From the NCBI GenBank assembly GCA_937995745.1, contig CALKIU010000035.1:1-22938 (forward strand): 22,938 bases of DNA. Direction: 5' to 3'. The notes under the pieces were generated by a model. It saw only the letters and a program-made list of their open reading frames with translations. It did no database searches and was not told where the DNA came from. This DNA comes from an uncultured Bacillaceae bacterium (GTDB taxonomy: Bacteria > Bacillota > Bacilli > Bacillales > Cytobacillaceae). Shown here one piece after another: positions 7,872-15,825 of the stretch. The position numbers were made by a program, and so were the translations under genes. Positions within the stretch are counted from its first letter, which is position 1. Every line of letters begins with the position of its first letter.

Positions 7872-8590
7872 TGAGACTTTGTTCCAAATATATTGACAAA
7901 GCATTGTTTTATGTTCTTGTTATATTTTTTCCTATTATCTTGTATTTGGTTTTTGTCTGGTCTCCAATTGAAAAAGTAATGGGTCCGGCGCAGAAAATAT
8001 TTTATTTTCACGTCGGTTGCGCATGGGTGGCTTTTTTGGCTTTCTTTATAGTTGGAATTTACAGTGTATGGAGTTTAATCAGGCCGAATATCAACAGTTT
8101 CATTACTGCGGGTGTTTCAGCGGAAATCGGTGTATTGTTTACCAGCATTGCTTTAGTAACGGGGATGATTTGGGGCAAGACCAGTTGGAACACGTGGTGG
8201 AGTTGGGAACCGCGGTTAGTAACGACGGGCATTTTATGGTTCATTTATGTTGCCTATTTATTTATCCGTAAAATGGACGGACCTTGGCAAAAAATATCTA
8301 AACTTTCGTCGGTATTTGGCATTGTGGGCTGTTTGAATGTCCCGATTGTTTTTATGGCAACCAGATGGTGGAACACCAAATTACATCCCATTGTATTCGG
8401 AGAAGGAAAAAATGAAACAGGAGGGGGACTGGATCCGGAAATGCTGTTGACCTTAGTTTTCTCTCTTCTCACCATTACGCTGTTATATGTTTTTTTGATG
8501 CGGAAAGGCGTTGAAATAGAAAGAATGCGGATGGTTGTAAAAAATTGCAAAAACGAAATCATGAATAAATTGACTATCCGGGAGGATTAA
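7871..8590 (+). CDS. ccmC: Heme-handling protein CcmC
   Basis: The 239-residue polytopic protein carries the CcmC tryptophan-rich motif WGKTSWNTWWSWEPRL (residues 101-116) and the two conserved histidines that ligate heme: His47 (FYFHVG) and His172 (NTKLHP). CcmC loads heme onto CcmE on the outer membrane face. I start at ATG 7871, with GGAGG 7 bases upstream and the overlap with the ccmB stop; a longer in-frame reading from 7832 would only add residues encoded inside ccmB. The C-terminus has an extra charged tail of about 25 residues. ccmD follows after 3 bases. Confidence 0.95.
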   Translation: MRLCSKYIDKALFYVLVIFFPIILYLVFVWSPIEKVMGPAQKIFYFHVGCAWVAFLAFFIVGIYSVWSLIRPNINSFITAGVSAEIGVLFTSIALVTGMIWGKTSWNTWWSWEPRLVTTGILWFIYVAYLFIRKMDGPWQKISKLSSVFGIVGCLNVPIVFMATRWWNTKLHPIVFGEGKNETGGGLDPEMLLTLVFSLLTITLLYVFLMRKGVEIERMRMVVKNCKNEIMNKLTIRED

Positions 8591-8593
8591 AAG

Positions 8594-8740
8594 ATGTTTT
8601 ATCTATTTTTGGCTTATTCAACTATTTGGGCGGCAATTGCGGCGTATATTGCCATTCTTGGGAGACGTCAGAAAGAGTTGAAAAAGGAATTAAACGAATT
8701 GAAGCAATGGTGTTCAGAAGATTATTTTCAGGTGAGATAA
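8594..8740 (+). CDS. ccmD: Small heme-exporter subunit CcmD
   Basis: A 48-codon gene lies between ccmC and ccmG. It encodes one membrane segment (FLAYSTIWAAIAAYIAIL), a GRRQKELKKELNELK stretch and a short charged tail. This is the exact layout of CcmD: a single membrane helix, a Gly-Arg-Arg-x-Lys-like exit and a coiled cytoplasmic tail. CcmD is needed to release holo-CcmE from the CcmABC complex. GGAGG at the end of ccmC serves as its ribosome site, and its stop is 1 base before the next ATG. It is shorter than most annotation cut-offs and easily missed. Confidence 0.85.
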   Translation: MFYLFLAYSTIWAAIAAYIAILGRRQKELKKELNELKQWCSEDYFQVR

Positions 8741-8741
8741 A

Positions 8742-9245
8742 ATGGCAAGGAAAGTCTTTGCAATAATTGCTGTTTCAATCTTTGCCGGTATAATCATTTT
8801 CTTGTTTGTTAATCATCGGGAAGATCATCCCCCGATGATACCGGGAGCCAGAGCAGCAGATTTTCAACTTGAAGATGTCGAGGGGAACATCCATCAATTA
8901 TCTGATTTTAGAGGACAGACGGTGGTATTAAATTTTTTTGCCACCTGGTGTCCTCCTTGCATAGATGAAGCCCCTGAACTAGAGGCCTTCGGCAATGAAG
9001 TCGAAAATGCGCAGTTAATTATGATTGCCAAAGGAGAATCACAAAGAAGAATAAAAAAATACATTGAAGAAAATGACTCAAAACTTCTTTATTTGTTGGA
9101 TACAAGAGAAGAAGTGTCCGACAAGTACGGCGTTACCGGACAGCCGGAAACGGTCATTATTAATGAAAACGGTATTATTGTTGAAAGATTTTCGGGGCCG
9201 ACGACGAAAGAAGAGCTTATCCGTCTCATCAAAGAAAAGAACTGA
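8742..9245 (+). CDS. ccmG: Membrane-anchored thiol-disulfide oxidoreductase, CcmG/ResA type
   Basis: The 167-residue protein has an N-terminal membrane anchor (about residues 5-23) and a thioredoxin-like domain with ATWCPPC (Cys70, Cys73) and the cis-proline loop VTGQPETVI. Proteins of this class reduce the disulfide in the CXXCH motif of apocytochromes on the outside of the membrane. It is the last gene of the ccm run, 1 base after ccmD. B. subtilis ResA is the closest well-known functional relative; the context makes CcmG the better name. Because the CcmH-like protein upstream lacks its cysteine pair, this may be the only thiol reductase of the cluster. No clear terminator follows directly. 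Confidence 0.9.
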   Translation: MARKVFAIIAVSIFAGIIIFLFVNHREDHPPMIPGARAADFQLEDVEGNIHQLSDFRGQTVVLNFFATWCPPCIDEAPELEAFGNEVENAQLIMIAKGESQRRIKKYIEENDSKLLYLLDTREEVSDKYGVTGQPETVIINENGIIVERFSGPTTKEELIRLIKEKN

Positions 9246-9653
9246 TATTTTGGCATGTTCTTCCCACGTGTCTTTTTATTCTTCTAAAATGAAAAAACAA
9301 GAAGATTTATTTTCCTTAGCCGTTTTTTTACCTTTTTTTCATTCCATATGGACGCAGGAGGTCCGCTGCTCTATTTGAGCCAGCACAAAGTTTTGGATTA
9401 AAACTTTCATGGAAAGCTAATATTTTTCGTAATCCCAAAGTGGATGTTCAAAATTTCCCTATGGCAGAAGGGATAATAATTGACAAAGTCAGAATTCTAA
9501 AAAACGATTTTTGCGATTTATAATGTAGCTCCTTTGTAGAAGACTTGTTTGATACCGGAACAAAACAAGGTTTGCCCTTCTACAATAGGAGCTTTTTTCT
9601 GTGAATATTGATTTTAGAGAAATTGAAAAAATTCAAAACTATGCACCACCAAA
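9246..9653. other. Gene-poor junction after the ccm cluster
   Basis: No gene can be supported here. One frame is open for about 60 codons after an in-frame stop and ends at a TAA (9521-9523) just before a long hairpin; it contains SFGLKLSWKANIF and MAEGIIIDKVRIL, which I do not recognise. It has no convincing start site and may be the tail of a broken gene. The long hairpin at 9527-9598 is listed separately. Confidence 0.4.
9527..9598 (+). terminator. Long inverted repeat followed by a T run
   Basis: Arms 9527-9542 (AGCTCCTTTGTAGAAG) and 9577-9593 (CTTCTACAATAGGAGCT) are complementary apart from one bulged T, with a 34-base loop, and six T's follow (9593-9598). It could end transcription from the ccm cluster, or it may belong to the neighbouring decayed insertion sequence. 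The loop is longer than in usual terminators. Confidence 0.55.
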
Positions 9654-10048
9654 GAATGCCTTATTTACCCGAATGCAAGGAAAGTAGTTTTCAAAAAGTA
9701 CCAGAGGAAAAAGAATCAGTATGGCTATGAATAAGACTTTAAAATATATGAAAGTGAATACTGTACTGGCTGGCAGTTAAAAAGCAAAATGCCATGCCCT
9801 AAACGAAAAGCCAACCGTCAAGTTCATTGGAATTCCGTTTATGAAAAAATTGAAAGCAAAAGCCCAGCAAGCTTGAGTATGACAAAAAGAACGCTGATAA
9901 CTGCGCTCGAAGAAAAATTAATGAGGTAGAAAATGTGTTTGTTCACATCAATCGGTGTTTCCTTGCGGGGATTTGAAAAAATGATGTGGAATTTGACATT
10001 GTAGCAATTTCCCGAAACATACTGAAAGTGGTCGCTTTCAGAAAATAA
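9654..10048 (+). pseudogene. Decayed C-terminal part of an IS1182-type transposase
   Basis: Translated in pieces, this stretch keeps the C-terminal pattern of IS1182-family transposases: a YPN-RKVVFKKYQRKKNQYGYE segment, an in-frame stop at 9732, then DFKIYESEYCTGWQLKSK with NRQVHWNSVYEKI, and after a frame change VENVFVHINR, a second stop, and VEFDIVAISRNILKVVAFRK up to the TAA at 10046-10048. The family consensus I compare with is of the form 'YECEDCSGCPLK..C', 'NRQ..', 'EVESVFGHIK..RGFRRFLLRG' and 'VEFGLLAIAHNLRK'. The catalytic N-terminal part is not seen. The remnant marks an old insertion between the ccm and dms clusters. The family name is from memory of the motif, without a search. 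Confidence 0.65.
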
Positions 10049-10060
10049 TCCCGAAAAGAA

Positions 10061-10112
10061 AAGCAAGCAAGTGGAAAAACGGATTCGGTTTCTCCGCTTG
10101 CTTGTATTTTTT
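10061..10112 (+). terminator. Terminator after the transposase remnant
   Basis: CAAGCAAGTGGA (10064-10075) pairs with TCCGCTTGCTTG (10093-10104) through one G-T wobble, and a smaller nested pairing is possible in the loop. TATTTTTT follows. It probably was the terminator of the transposase gene and now insulates the dms operon from upstream transcription. Confidence 0.7.
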
Positions 10113-10484
10113 GTGCTATTTTAGATATTTTTCAAACACCCCTTCTCTTATATTTTAAAAATTTCGATTTTTTATGTGGGAAGCGGTTAGATCAAGACTT
10201 TACTTCTTTATCCGGACAACGGTTTTTTTAAAAAGAAAGAAAATTAAAATTGTTTGACCGTTGACAAAAAAAGGTTTTTCAACAATAAACATCACAAATA
10301 TAAAAAAATTTTTTGTTGTATTCCAAAAAATCGTTTGCCAATTACCAAGTGAATTTTGTTTCTTGTGACCATATTATGTGGGTGATTTTTCCTATAAAAT
10401 AGGACACGAGATTCAAATGTTGGGATGAATCCAGGGGATGTTTGGCCGAAATGAAAAACCCACGTCTGTGGAAAGCGTTTAGCG
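10113..10484 (+). promoter_or_regulatory. Upstream region of the torD-dmsABC operon
   Basis: This A+T-rich stretch has no gene. A TTGACA at 10261-10266 is followed after 17 bases by AATAAA (10284-10289), a possible vegetative promoter with a poor -10. Closer to the gene, CCTATAAAATAGG (10391-10403) is an inverted repeat that contains a TATAAA-like element. A TGTGA at 10364-10368 lacks a matching TCACA, so an Fnr site is not supported. Anaerobic control would be expected for such enzymes but is not demonstrated. Confidence 0.4.
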
Positions 10485-10491
10485 AAGGAGG
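10485..10491 (+). promoter_or_regulatory. Ribosome binding site deciding the TTG start of the TorD-like gene
   Basis: AAGGAGG lies 7 bases before TTG 10499, the optimal spacing in Bacillus-type genes. The longer in-frame reading from 10442, or from ATG 10451, has only an AGGGG at poor distance, so the short form is preferred. Confidence 0.7.
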
Positions 10492-10498
10492 AAATGTT

Positions 10499-11206
10499 TT
10501 GGCTTCTAATATGTTGACGCCAAATATAAAAGGAATTTTACTGGCCCGAAAGTATGCTTATGACATTTTGAGAAGGTTTTTTATTGAGGAACCTTCAAAG
10601 GAATATTTGCGAATTTTTTTCGGTAAGAAAATGCACCACCAATTTCCATTTAAGGAAGAAGATAAAGACATTGCTGAGGGGATATCTGACATTTCCGATT
10701 ATATGAATGAATTTGATCCGGTGAAAAATGAGGCCGATTTTGAGGATTTGCATTGGGATTATACGAGAATGATGGTCGGCCCTTATTTACTTCCGGCCCC
10801 GCCTTGGGAATCCGTTTATGTGAGAGAAGACAAGCTGCTTTTTCAGGAAACCACTCTCAAGGTCAGAAAAAAGTACCGGAAATACGGCTTTACCGCCAAT
10901 GAATTGCATATTGAAGCAGAAGATCACATCGGGTTGGAACTGGACTTTATGTATCACTTAAACAATTTGCTGCTCAAGATGGCCGGCGGGGAGGAACAAT
11001 TTAATTCGGAGGGAATAAAAGAAATTCTTACGGAACAAAACAGTTTCTTGCGCGAACATCTCCTCGCGTTTGCGCCTGAATTTGCAAATAAAGTGATTGA
11101 GAATGCTGATACCTTGTTTTATCAAGGCATGGCCAAAATGTTGAAAGGCTTTTTGCAAACGGATTCAAAAGTTCTTCATGAACTTTTGGATATAGAAAAT
11201 TTTTAA
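10499..11206 (+). CDS. TorD/DmsD-family chaperone for molybdoenzyme maturation
   Basis: The product (235 residues from TTG 10499) is all-helical with the family core: DLHWDYTRMMVGPYLLPAPP (a variant of the 'EYTRLFVGP..LPAPPWES' signature), then ESVYVREDKLLFQETT and AEDHIGLELDFMYHL. Such chaperones bind the Tat signal peptide of the catalytic subunit and hold it back until the bis-molybdopterin guanine dinucleotide cofactor is in place. The start is set by AAGGAGG 7 bases upstream and gives the usual short N-terminus before ILLARKYAYDILRRFF. It is the first gene of the operon and lies 24 bases before the catalytic subunit gene. It may serve both DmsA-like paralogs, as the second operon has no chaperone gene and their Tat signals are nearly identical. 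Confidence 0.9.
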   Translation: MASNMLTPNIKGILLARKYAYDILRRFFIEEPSKEYLRIFFGKKMHHQFPFKEEDKDIAEGISDISDYMNEFDPVKNEADFEDLHWDYTRMMVGPYLLPAPPWESVYVREDKLLFQETTLKVRKKYRKYGFTANELHIEAEDHIGLELDFMYHLNNLLLKMAGGEEQFNSEGIKEILTEQNSFLREHLLAFAPEFANKVIENADTLFYQGMAKMLKGFLQTDSKVLHELLDIENF

Positions 11207-11230
11207 GAAGTTCAGGAAAGGAGAATTGTC

Positions 11231-13822
11231 ATGCTGAATCTGCTTAAGAAGGCAAAAGAGTTCAAGATGTCCAGACGGGCTTTTATCGGCTGGTCTTCAG
11301 CTCTAGCCGCAACCGCTGCTGTCCCTGTTACCAGGGGATTAGTGGAAAAAACGGCTAAAGCCGGAAGCGCTTCCGAAGGTTCAGACGAGGGCAAATGGGT
11401 TTCGGCTGCGTGTTGGCACAACTGCGGCGGACGCTGTTTAAACAAAGTTCTTGTTAAAGATGGAGTCGTCATTCGCCAAAAAACGGACGACACACATCCC
11501 GACAGCCCGGATTTTCCGCAACAGCGTGGTTGTTGGAGGGGACGTTCCCAAAGACATCAAGTTTTTGGACCTGATAGATTAAAGTATCCGATGAAACGAA
11601 AACATTGGGAGCCCGGAGGAGGCAAAAAAGAACTTCGCGGAAAAGACGAATGGGTGAGAATATCTTGGGAAGAAGCGATTGATATTGTAGCAAGTGAACT
11701 AAAACGTATTAAAGAAAAATATGGGAATAAGGCTATAGTTGCAAAGCATCAAGACAAAGTATTGAATGCTTTTGGCGGTTCTCTCATTACATGGGGAGTT
11801 ACATCGGATGGTGCATGGCCTCAGCCTATCGAAAAAATGTCCGGAGGATTGGTGAGAGAAGTAAGCGATCGTTTAGATTGGCGAAATACAAAACTTCTCG
11901 TTTTATTCGGATCAAACCCTGCTTGGAGCAGTGCGGGAAATCCAAACTATCATCTAAATCAGATTAAAAAAGCAGGGGCAAAAATTATTTTTGTAGATCC
12001 ATATTATAATCCGAGCGCACAGACGAACGCCGATCAATGGATTCCTATCAGACCAGGTACGGACACAGCTTTTCTATTAGGCGTGGCTTATCACATGATT
12101 GAAAATAATCTGCAAGATCAGGAGTTTCTTAATAAGTATACTGTCGGTTTTGATGCTGATCACATGCCGGAAGGTGCAGATCCGAAGGAGAATTTTAAAG
12201 ACTATGTATTGGGAACATATGACAATGTTCCAAAAACTCCTGAATGGGCATCAGAGATTTGTGGTGTTCCGGCGAAAACAATACGTTCATTTGCCCAAGA
12301 AATCGCTACCACGAAGCCCATGATTATGTCTTCTTCTTATGCCCCGGCAAGAATTCATAAGGGCCAACAATTTTGTCAAGCGTTCATGACGGTTGGCTGG
12401 ATGACTGGAAATGTGGGAATTCCAGGAGGGGGCGTGTGGTTAAACCCGCACAGCAGACAAATGAGTGGTACGAGACAATTAGTAAAGGCAGGAAGCAGTG
12501 GACAACCTTCAGTGAAAAATCCTTTATTTCCTTATCCGGGCGGTTATACCTTTGCGGAACCTTTTGCAACCGATTGGTACGGTCCGGCCTATGAGGAACT
12601 TTGGGACGCCATTCTTAATGGAGAATATCATGCCGGCGTTCGCGGCAAAATTCCGTGCAATATACAGATGATTTGGCTCGTAAGAGATGGAAGCGGAAAT
12701 AATATGCTGAACCAAATAAGCGGAATTAATAAAGGAATTGAAGCATTTAGAAAGGTTGAATTTGTTGTAACAAATGACATTGTTTTGTCTACTGTTTCTA
12801 AATATGCAGATCTTGTTTTGCCGGCAACTACTCCATGGGAAAAAGTGGGCATGCTCAGTCAAGGAAACAGGGAAGCTTTGTTTGTGTACACACAAGTTAC
12901 AGAGCCTTTATACGAGGCAAAAGATGAAGAAGAAATGCATAAGATGATTGCCGAAAAACTTGGCTTGAACGTGAAAGAGTTGTATCCATTATCTCCCAAG
13001 CAACAATTTTTTAACCAAATTGCCGGTTCAGAGGTGATTAAAGAAGATGGAACAGGTTATGAACCTTTGGTGACCATTACCCAAAAAGACATTGATGAAT
13101 GGGGAGTTGAGGGGAAACCGCAACAAGGACGCATTCCATTGAAGGAATTTCTTGAAAAAGGTGTTTATCAGGCTGAATTAAAGAAAGACCAGCTATATAT
13201 TGCCGGAAAAGATTTTCGGGATGACCCTGAAAACAATCCCCTTGATACGGCAAGCGGAAAACTTGAAATACATTGTCAGCCATTAAGTGATATTATTGAA
13301 GCTTTTGGATTTACAAAAATTGCGCCTGTGGCTAAATACGATCCGCCGGAAGAAGGTTATGAAGATACATTCGCAGATTATGAAAAAGGCATAAAAGGAG
13401 ATTACCCGTTACAGTTATATACCATTCATTATCCCAGAAGGTCCCATTCAGTTTTTGATAATGTACCTCAACTTCGGGAGGCGTTTCCGCAAGAATTCTT
13501 TATGAATCCTGAAGATGCTAAGAAACGCGGTATAAAAGATGGTGATACTGTCTTAATTAAAAGCCGCCACGGAAAAGTTCTCAGACCGGTAACTCTTACG
13601 GAGCGCATAATGCCGGGTGTTACGACACTTGGAGAAGGCGCTTGGGTAGAGAGAGATGATGAAACAGGAATTGATAAAGCGGGAGCAACTAACTCTTTAA
13701 ATGGTACAAGACTCAGCGGGCAAGGAGAAGAGCCTTGGAATACTTGCATTGTTGAAGTTGAAAAATGGGAAGGCGAGCCTTTAAAACCTGACCATGAATG
13801 GCCACAACGGATTATATTTTAG
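11231..13822 (+). CDS. dmsA: DMSO reductase family catalytic subunit, copy 1 (DmsA-like)
   Basis: This 863-residue molybdoprotein starts with a Tat signal (SRRAFIG, residues 14-20) and a cluster motif Cys61-x3-Cys65-x3-Cys69-x31-Cys101, followed by RGRSQRHQVFGPDRLKYP. The region TWGVTSDGAW aligns with the Mo-ligand region of DmsA and keeps a serine (Ser192), which fits the Ser-ligated DMSO reductase class rather than Cys-ligated nitrate reductases. Typical later elements are PIRPGTDTAFLLG, TAS-GKLEIHC and the C-terminal NTCIVEVEKW. It would reduce an S-oxide, N-oxide or oxyanion outside the membrane; selenate is also possible, since SrdA of a Bacillus selenate reducer belongs to the same superfamily. 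ATG 11231 follows AAAGGAG. Codon use is more A+T-rich than in the second copy. The true substrate cannot be read from the sequence. Confidence 0.9.
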   Translation: MLNLLKKAKEFKMSRRAFIGWSSALAATAAVPVTRGLVEKTAKAGSASEGSDEGKWVSAACWHNCGGRCLNKVLVKDGVVIRQKTDDTHPDSPDFPQQRGCWRGRSQRHQVFGPDRLKYPMKRKHWEPGGGKKELRGKDEWVRISWEEAIDIVASELKRIKEKYGNKAIVAKHQDKVLNAFGGSLITWGVTSDGAWPQPIEKMSGGLVREVSDRLDWRNTKLLVLFGSNPAWSSAGNPNYHLNQIKKAGAKIIFVDPYYNPSAQTNADQWIPIRPGTDTAFLLGVAYHMIENNLQDQEFLNKYTVGFDADHMPEGADPKENFKDYVLGTYDNVPKTPEWASEICGVPAKTIRSFAQEIATTKPMIMSSSYAPARIHKGQQFCQAFMTVGWMTGNVGIPGGGVWLNPHSRQMSGTRQLVKAGSSGQPSVKNPLFPYPGGYTFAEPFATDWYGPAYEELWDAILNGEYHAGVRGKIPCNIQMIWLVRDGSGNNMLNQISGINKGIEAFRKVEFVVTNDIVLSTVSKYADLVLPATTPWEKVGMLSQGNREALFVYTQVTEPLYEAKDEEEMHKMIAEKLGLNVKELYPLSPKQQFFNQIAGSEVIKEDGTGYEPLVTITQKDIDEWGVEGKPQQGRIPLKEFLEKGVYQAELKKDQLYIAGKDFRDDPENNPLDTASGKLEIHCQPLSDIIEAFGFTKIAPVAKYDPPEEGYEDTFADYEKGIKGDYPLQLYTIHYPRRSHSVFDNVPQLREAFPQEFFMNPEDAKKRGIKDGDTVLIKSRHGKVLRPVTLTERIMPGVTTLGEGAWVERDDETGIDKAGATNSLNGTRLSGQGEEPWNTCIVEVEKWEGEPLKPDHEWPQRIIF

Positions 13823-13835
13823 GGGGTGACTCGAA

Positions 13836-14387
13836 GTGGCACAAAAAGGATTTTACTATAACTCAACTATATGCACCGGATGTAAAACATGTTTAATTGC
13901 ATGCAAAGACAAAAATGATTCACCCGTGGGTGTAAATTATAGAAAAGTCTATACGTTTGAAGGAGGCAAATTTCCAAACGTTTGGGCTTATAGTCTGTCG
14001 ATGAGTTGTCATCATTGTGAGAAACCAAAATGCGCGGAGAACTGTCCGACAGGTGCCATTTATAAAAGAAAAGAGGATGGGTTGGTTCTCCACGATAAAG
14101 AGAAATGTATCGGTTGCCGTATGTGCGTATGGTCCTGTCCTTATGAGGCACCTCAATATAATGAGGAAGAAGGGAAGGCCGGCAAATGTGACGGCTGTGC
14201 AGATCTAGTTGACAAAGGACAAAATCCTGCGTGCGTAGATGCTTGTTTAATGAGGGCGATCGAATTTGGAGACATTGAAGAACTGAGGGCTAAATACGGG
14301 GATCATGTAAATTTGAAAGTTCTTGCTGATGCAAAAATGACAAAGCCTTCCATTACTGTACATGCGATTCCTGAAGCGAAAATTTAA
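13836..14387 (+). CDS. dmsB: Four-cluster ferredoxin electron-transfer subunit, copy 1 (DmsB-like)
   Basis: The 183-residue protein has 16 cysteines in four groups: 13/16/19/23, 58/61/66/70, 91/94/97/101 and 118/121/133/137. This is the arrangement of DmsB/NrfC-type subunits with four [4Fe-4S] clusters. It relays electrons from the membrane anchor to the Mo site and has no signal peptide of its own, so it is expected to be carried through the Tat pore with the catalytic subunit. The start is GTG 13836 behind AGGGGGTG. It follows dmsA after 13 bases. Confidence 0.93.
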   Translation: MAQKGFYYNSTICTGCKTCLIACKDKNDSPVGVNYRKVYTFEGGKFPNVWAYSLSMSCHHCEKPKCAENCPTGAIYKRKEDGLVLHDKEKCIGCRMCVWSCPYEAPQYNEEEGKAGKCDGCADLVDKGQNPACVDACLMRAIEFGDIEELRAKYGDHVNLKVLADAKMTKPSITVHAIPEAKI

Positions 14388-14425
14388 TAAGAGATTGCGA
14401 ATGAAAGATAAGGAGGCCTCAAAAT

Positions 14426-15292
14426 ATGACATTCAGTGAAGAATGGCCGCTTATGTTTTTTACGCTCTTGACACAATTTGCGGTTGGAACATATATATTC
14501 ATCGTCGTTGTTCGTACATTCAGCAAAAAGTTGGGCCAAGAAAAATGCATGAAATTAACCGGTTTGGGAATGACCGTTACCGGGCCGGTTATGCTTGCAG
14601 CCCTGATTCTGTCACTCTTTCATTTGGGCACACCGGCGGGAGCTTATCGGGCCGTTTTGAATTGGGGCAGTTCCTGGTTAAGCCGTGAAATTCTATTTGC
14701 AGGACTGTTTTTTGTACTTTGGTTCATTGGTTATGTAATGGAGAAAAAGGGTACATGGAGCCAGGTGCTTGGATGGCTCAATACCGTTGTCGGCATTGCG
14801 GCGATTTACAGCATGTCAAGCATTTATGCCGCCACCGTTATGCCTGCTTGGACGGATTTTAATACGTATCTTTCCTTTTTCGGAACAACGGCCGTATTCG
14901 GTGCGGCTGGAACCGTACTCTTTATGCTGTTAAGCAAAGAGGAAAAAAATGAGCAGGTAATGTCCGTTTTAAAGATTGTGGGAATCACGGGAATTGTTGC
15001 CGTCTTACTTCAGCTTATCTATCTTCCAATCTATGCTTCGGCTTTGGCTGCCGAAGGAGCTGTCGGGGTGAAGTCTCTGTCCGTGTTGGCCGGAAATCAC
15101 TTGTATACGACTGTGTTCCGTTGGATTTTGACAGCCGGAGGTTTGGCCATTATTCTGCATGGCGTGTTTAGAAAAACGATGACCAAAGCCGTTGCCCAAT
15201 TGGCCGCGGTGGCGTTTGTTCTTGTGGTTGCCGGTGAATTCCTTGGCAGATTCATTTTTTACGCGCTTGGCATTCCGATTGATATTGGATAA
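14426..15292 (+). CDS. dmsC: Menaquinol-oxidising membrane anchor, copy 1 (DmsC-like)
   Basis: The 288-residue protein has about eight membrane segments and the DmsC pattern EWPLMFFTLLTQFAVG at the N-terminus, LSLFHLGTP with His66 (equivalent to the quinol-site His65 of E. coli DmsC), and NWGSSWLSREILFAG. It anchors the DmsAB-like dimer and feeds in electrons from menaquinol. This makes the complex a DmsABC-type reductase rather than a cytochrome-linked one. AAGGAGG stands 9 bases before ATG 14426. A strong terminator starts 9 bases after the stop. Confidence 0.92.
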   Translation: MTFSEEWPLMFFTLLTQFAVGTYIFIVVVRTFSKKLGQEKCMKLTGLGMTVTGPVMLAALILSLFHLGTPAGAYRAVLNWGSSWLSREILFAGLFFVLWFIGYVMEKKGTWSQVLGWLNTVVGIAAIYSMSSIYAATVMPAWTDFNTYLSFFGTTAVFGAAGTVLFMLLSKEEKNEQVMSVLKIVGITGIVAVLLQLIYLPIYASALAAEGAVGVKSLSVLAGNHLYTTVFRWILTAGGLAIILHGVFRKTMTKAVAQLAAVAFVLVVAGEFLGRFIFYALGIPIDIG

Positions 15293-15300
15293 AGCCGACC

Positions 15301-15331
15301 GAGGGTGCGAATGATTCGCATCCTCTTTTTT
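15301..15331 (+). terminator. Terminator of the first dms operon
   Basis: GAGGGTGCGAA (15301-15311) pairs with TTCGCATCCTC (15315-15325) through one G-T wobble around a TGA loop, and six T's follow. This is a textbook intrinsic terminator directly after the anchor gene, so the two dms operons are separate transcription units. Confidence 0.9.
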
Positions 15332-15825
15332 GATGCATAGAGTTAACCTTTAGGGAAGACATTGGATGGCCATGCAAAAACCATCATTGAACTTTTTCCG
15401 GGAAAGGCATTCTTGATTATCATAAAAATTTGAGCGGCTTCATTTCTTCCGGTTTTGGATAACTTTTTATTATTTTCATAAATTGTTAATAATTTTTCGT
15501 TTCCCCGCAAATTTCTTCTCAATCCTCTTTTTTCTCGGACAAAACGTTGAACATTTCTTCGTTTGCAACGACAAAAATCACATTTTTACACAAAAACACT
15601 CGTCATTGCTGCACAAAAAAATGGGTGTTTTTTCGTTTCCGAAGCCATATTCAGCGATGATCAGGGACTTTATAATCAGTATGAAAGGACTGGAAAGGGC
15701 AACGAATGACAAAAAGGGAATCCAAGGTTTTCAACTGAACGTCCGATTGTCTGTCCGGACCAAAAGTTTTCAAGACTTTTTAAGATATAGCACCAGGAAA
15801 ATATTTCACGAAAGGAGCAATGGAA
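15332..15825 (+). promoter_or_regulatory. Control region of the second dms operon
   Basis: This 494-base stretch has no supportable gene; an open frame from 15483 has no ribosome site, is rich in Phe and Ser and runs into the next gene out of frame. A perfect TATAAT is at 15671-15676, but the -35 element at the right distance (TATTCA, 15648-15653) is weak, so an activator may be needed. It would give a leader of about 145 bases. AAAAACAC (about 15592) and GTGTTTTT (about 15625) form a loose inverted repeat upstream. AAAGGAG (15811-15817) is the ribosome site of the following gene. Confidence 0.45.

Noticed and set aside
9064..9378. Open frame overlapping the end of ccmG
   Set aside because: It is out of frame with the CcmG thioredoxin domain, has no ribosome site and low-complexity sequence.
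10364..10379. Possible Fnr box before the TorD-like gene
   Set aside because: TGTGA is present but the second half reads TATGT instead of TCACA, so only half a site is there.
10442..10498. Longer N-terminus for the TorD-like protein
   Set aside because: The upstream TTG and ATG have poorly spaced ribosome sites, whereas AAGGAGG is ideally placed for TTG 10499 and gives the usual family N-terminus.
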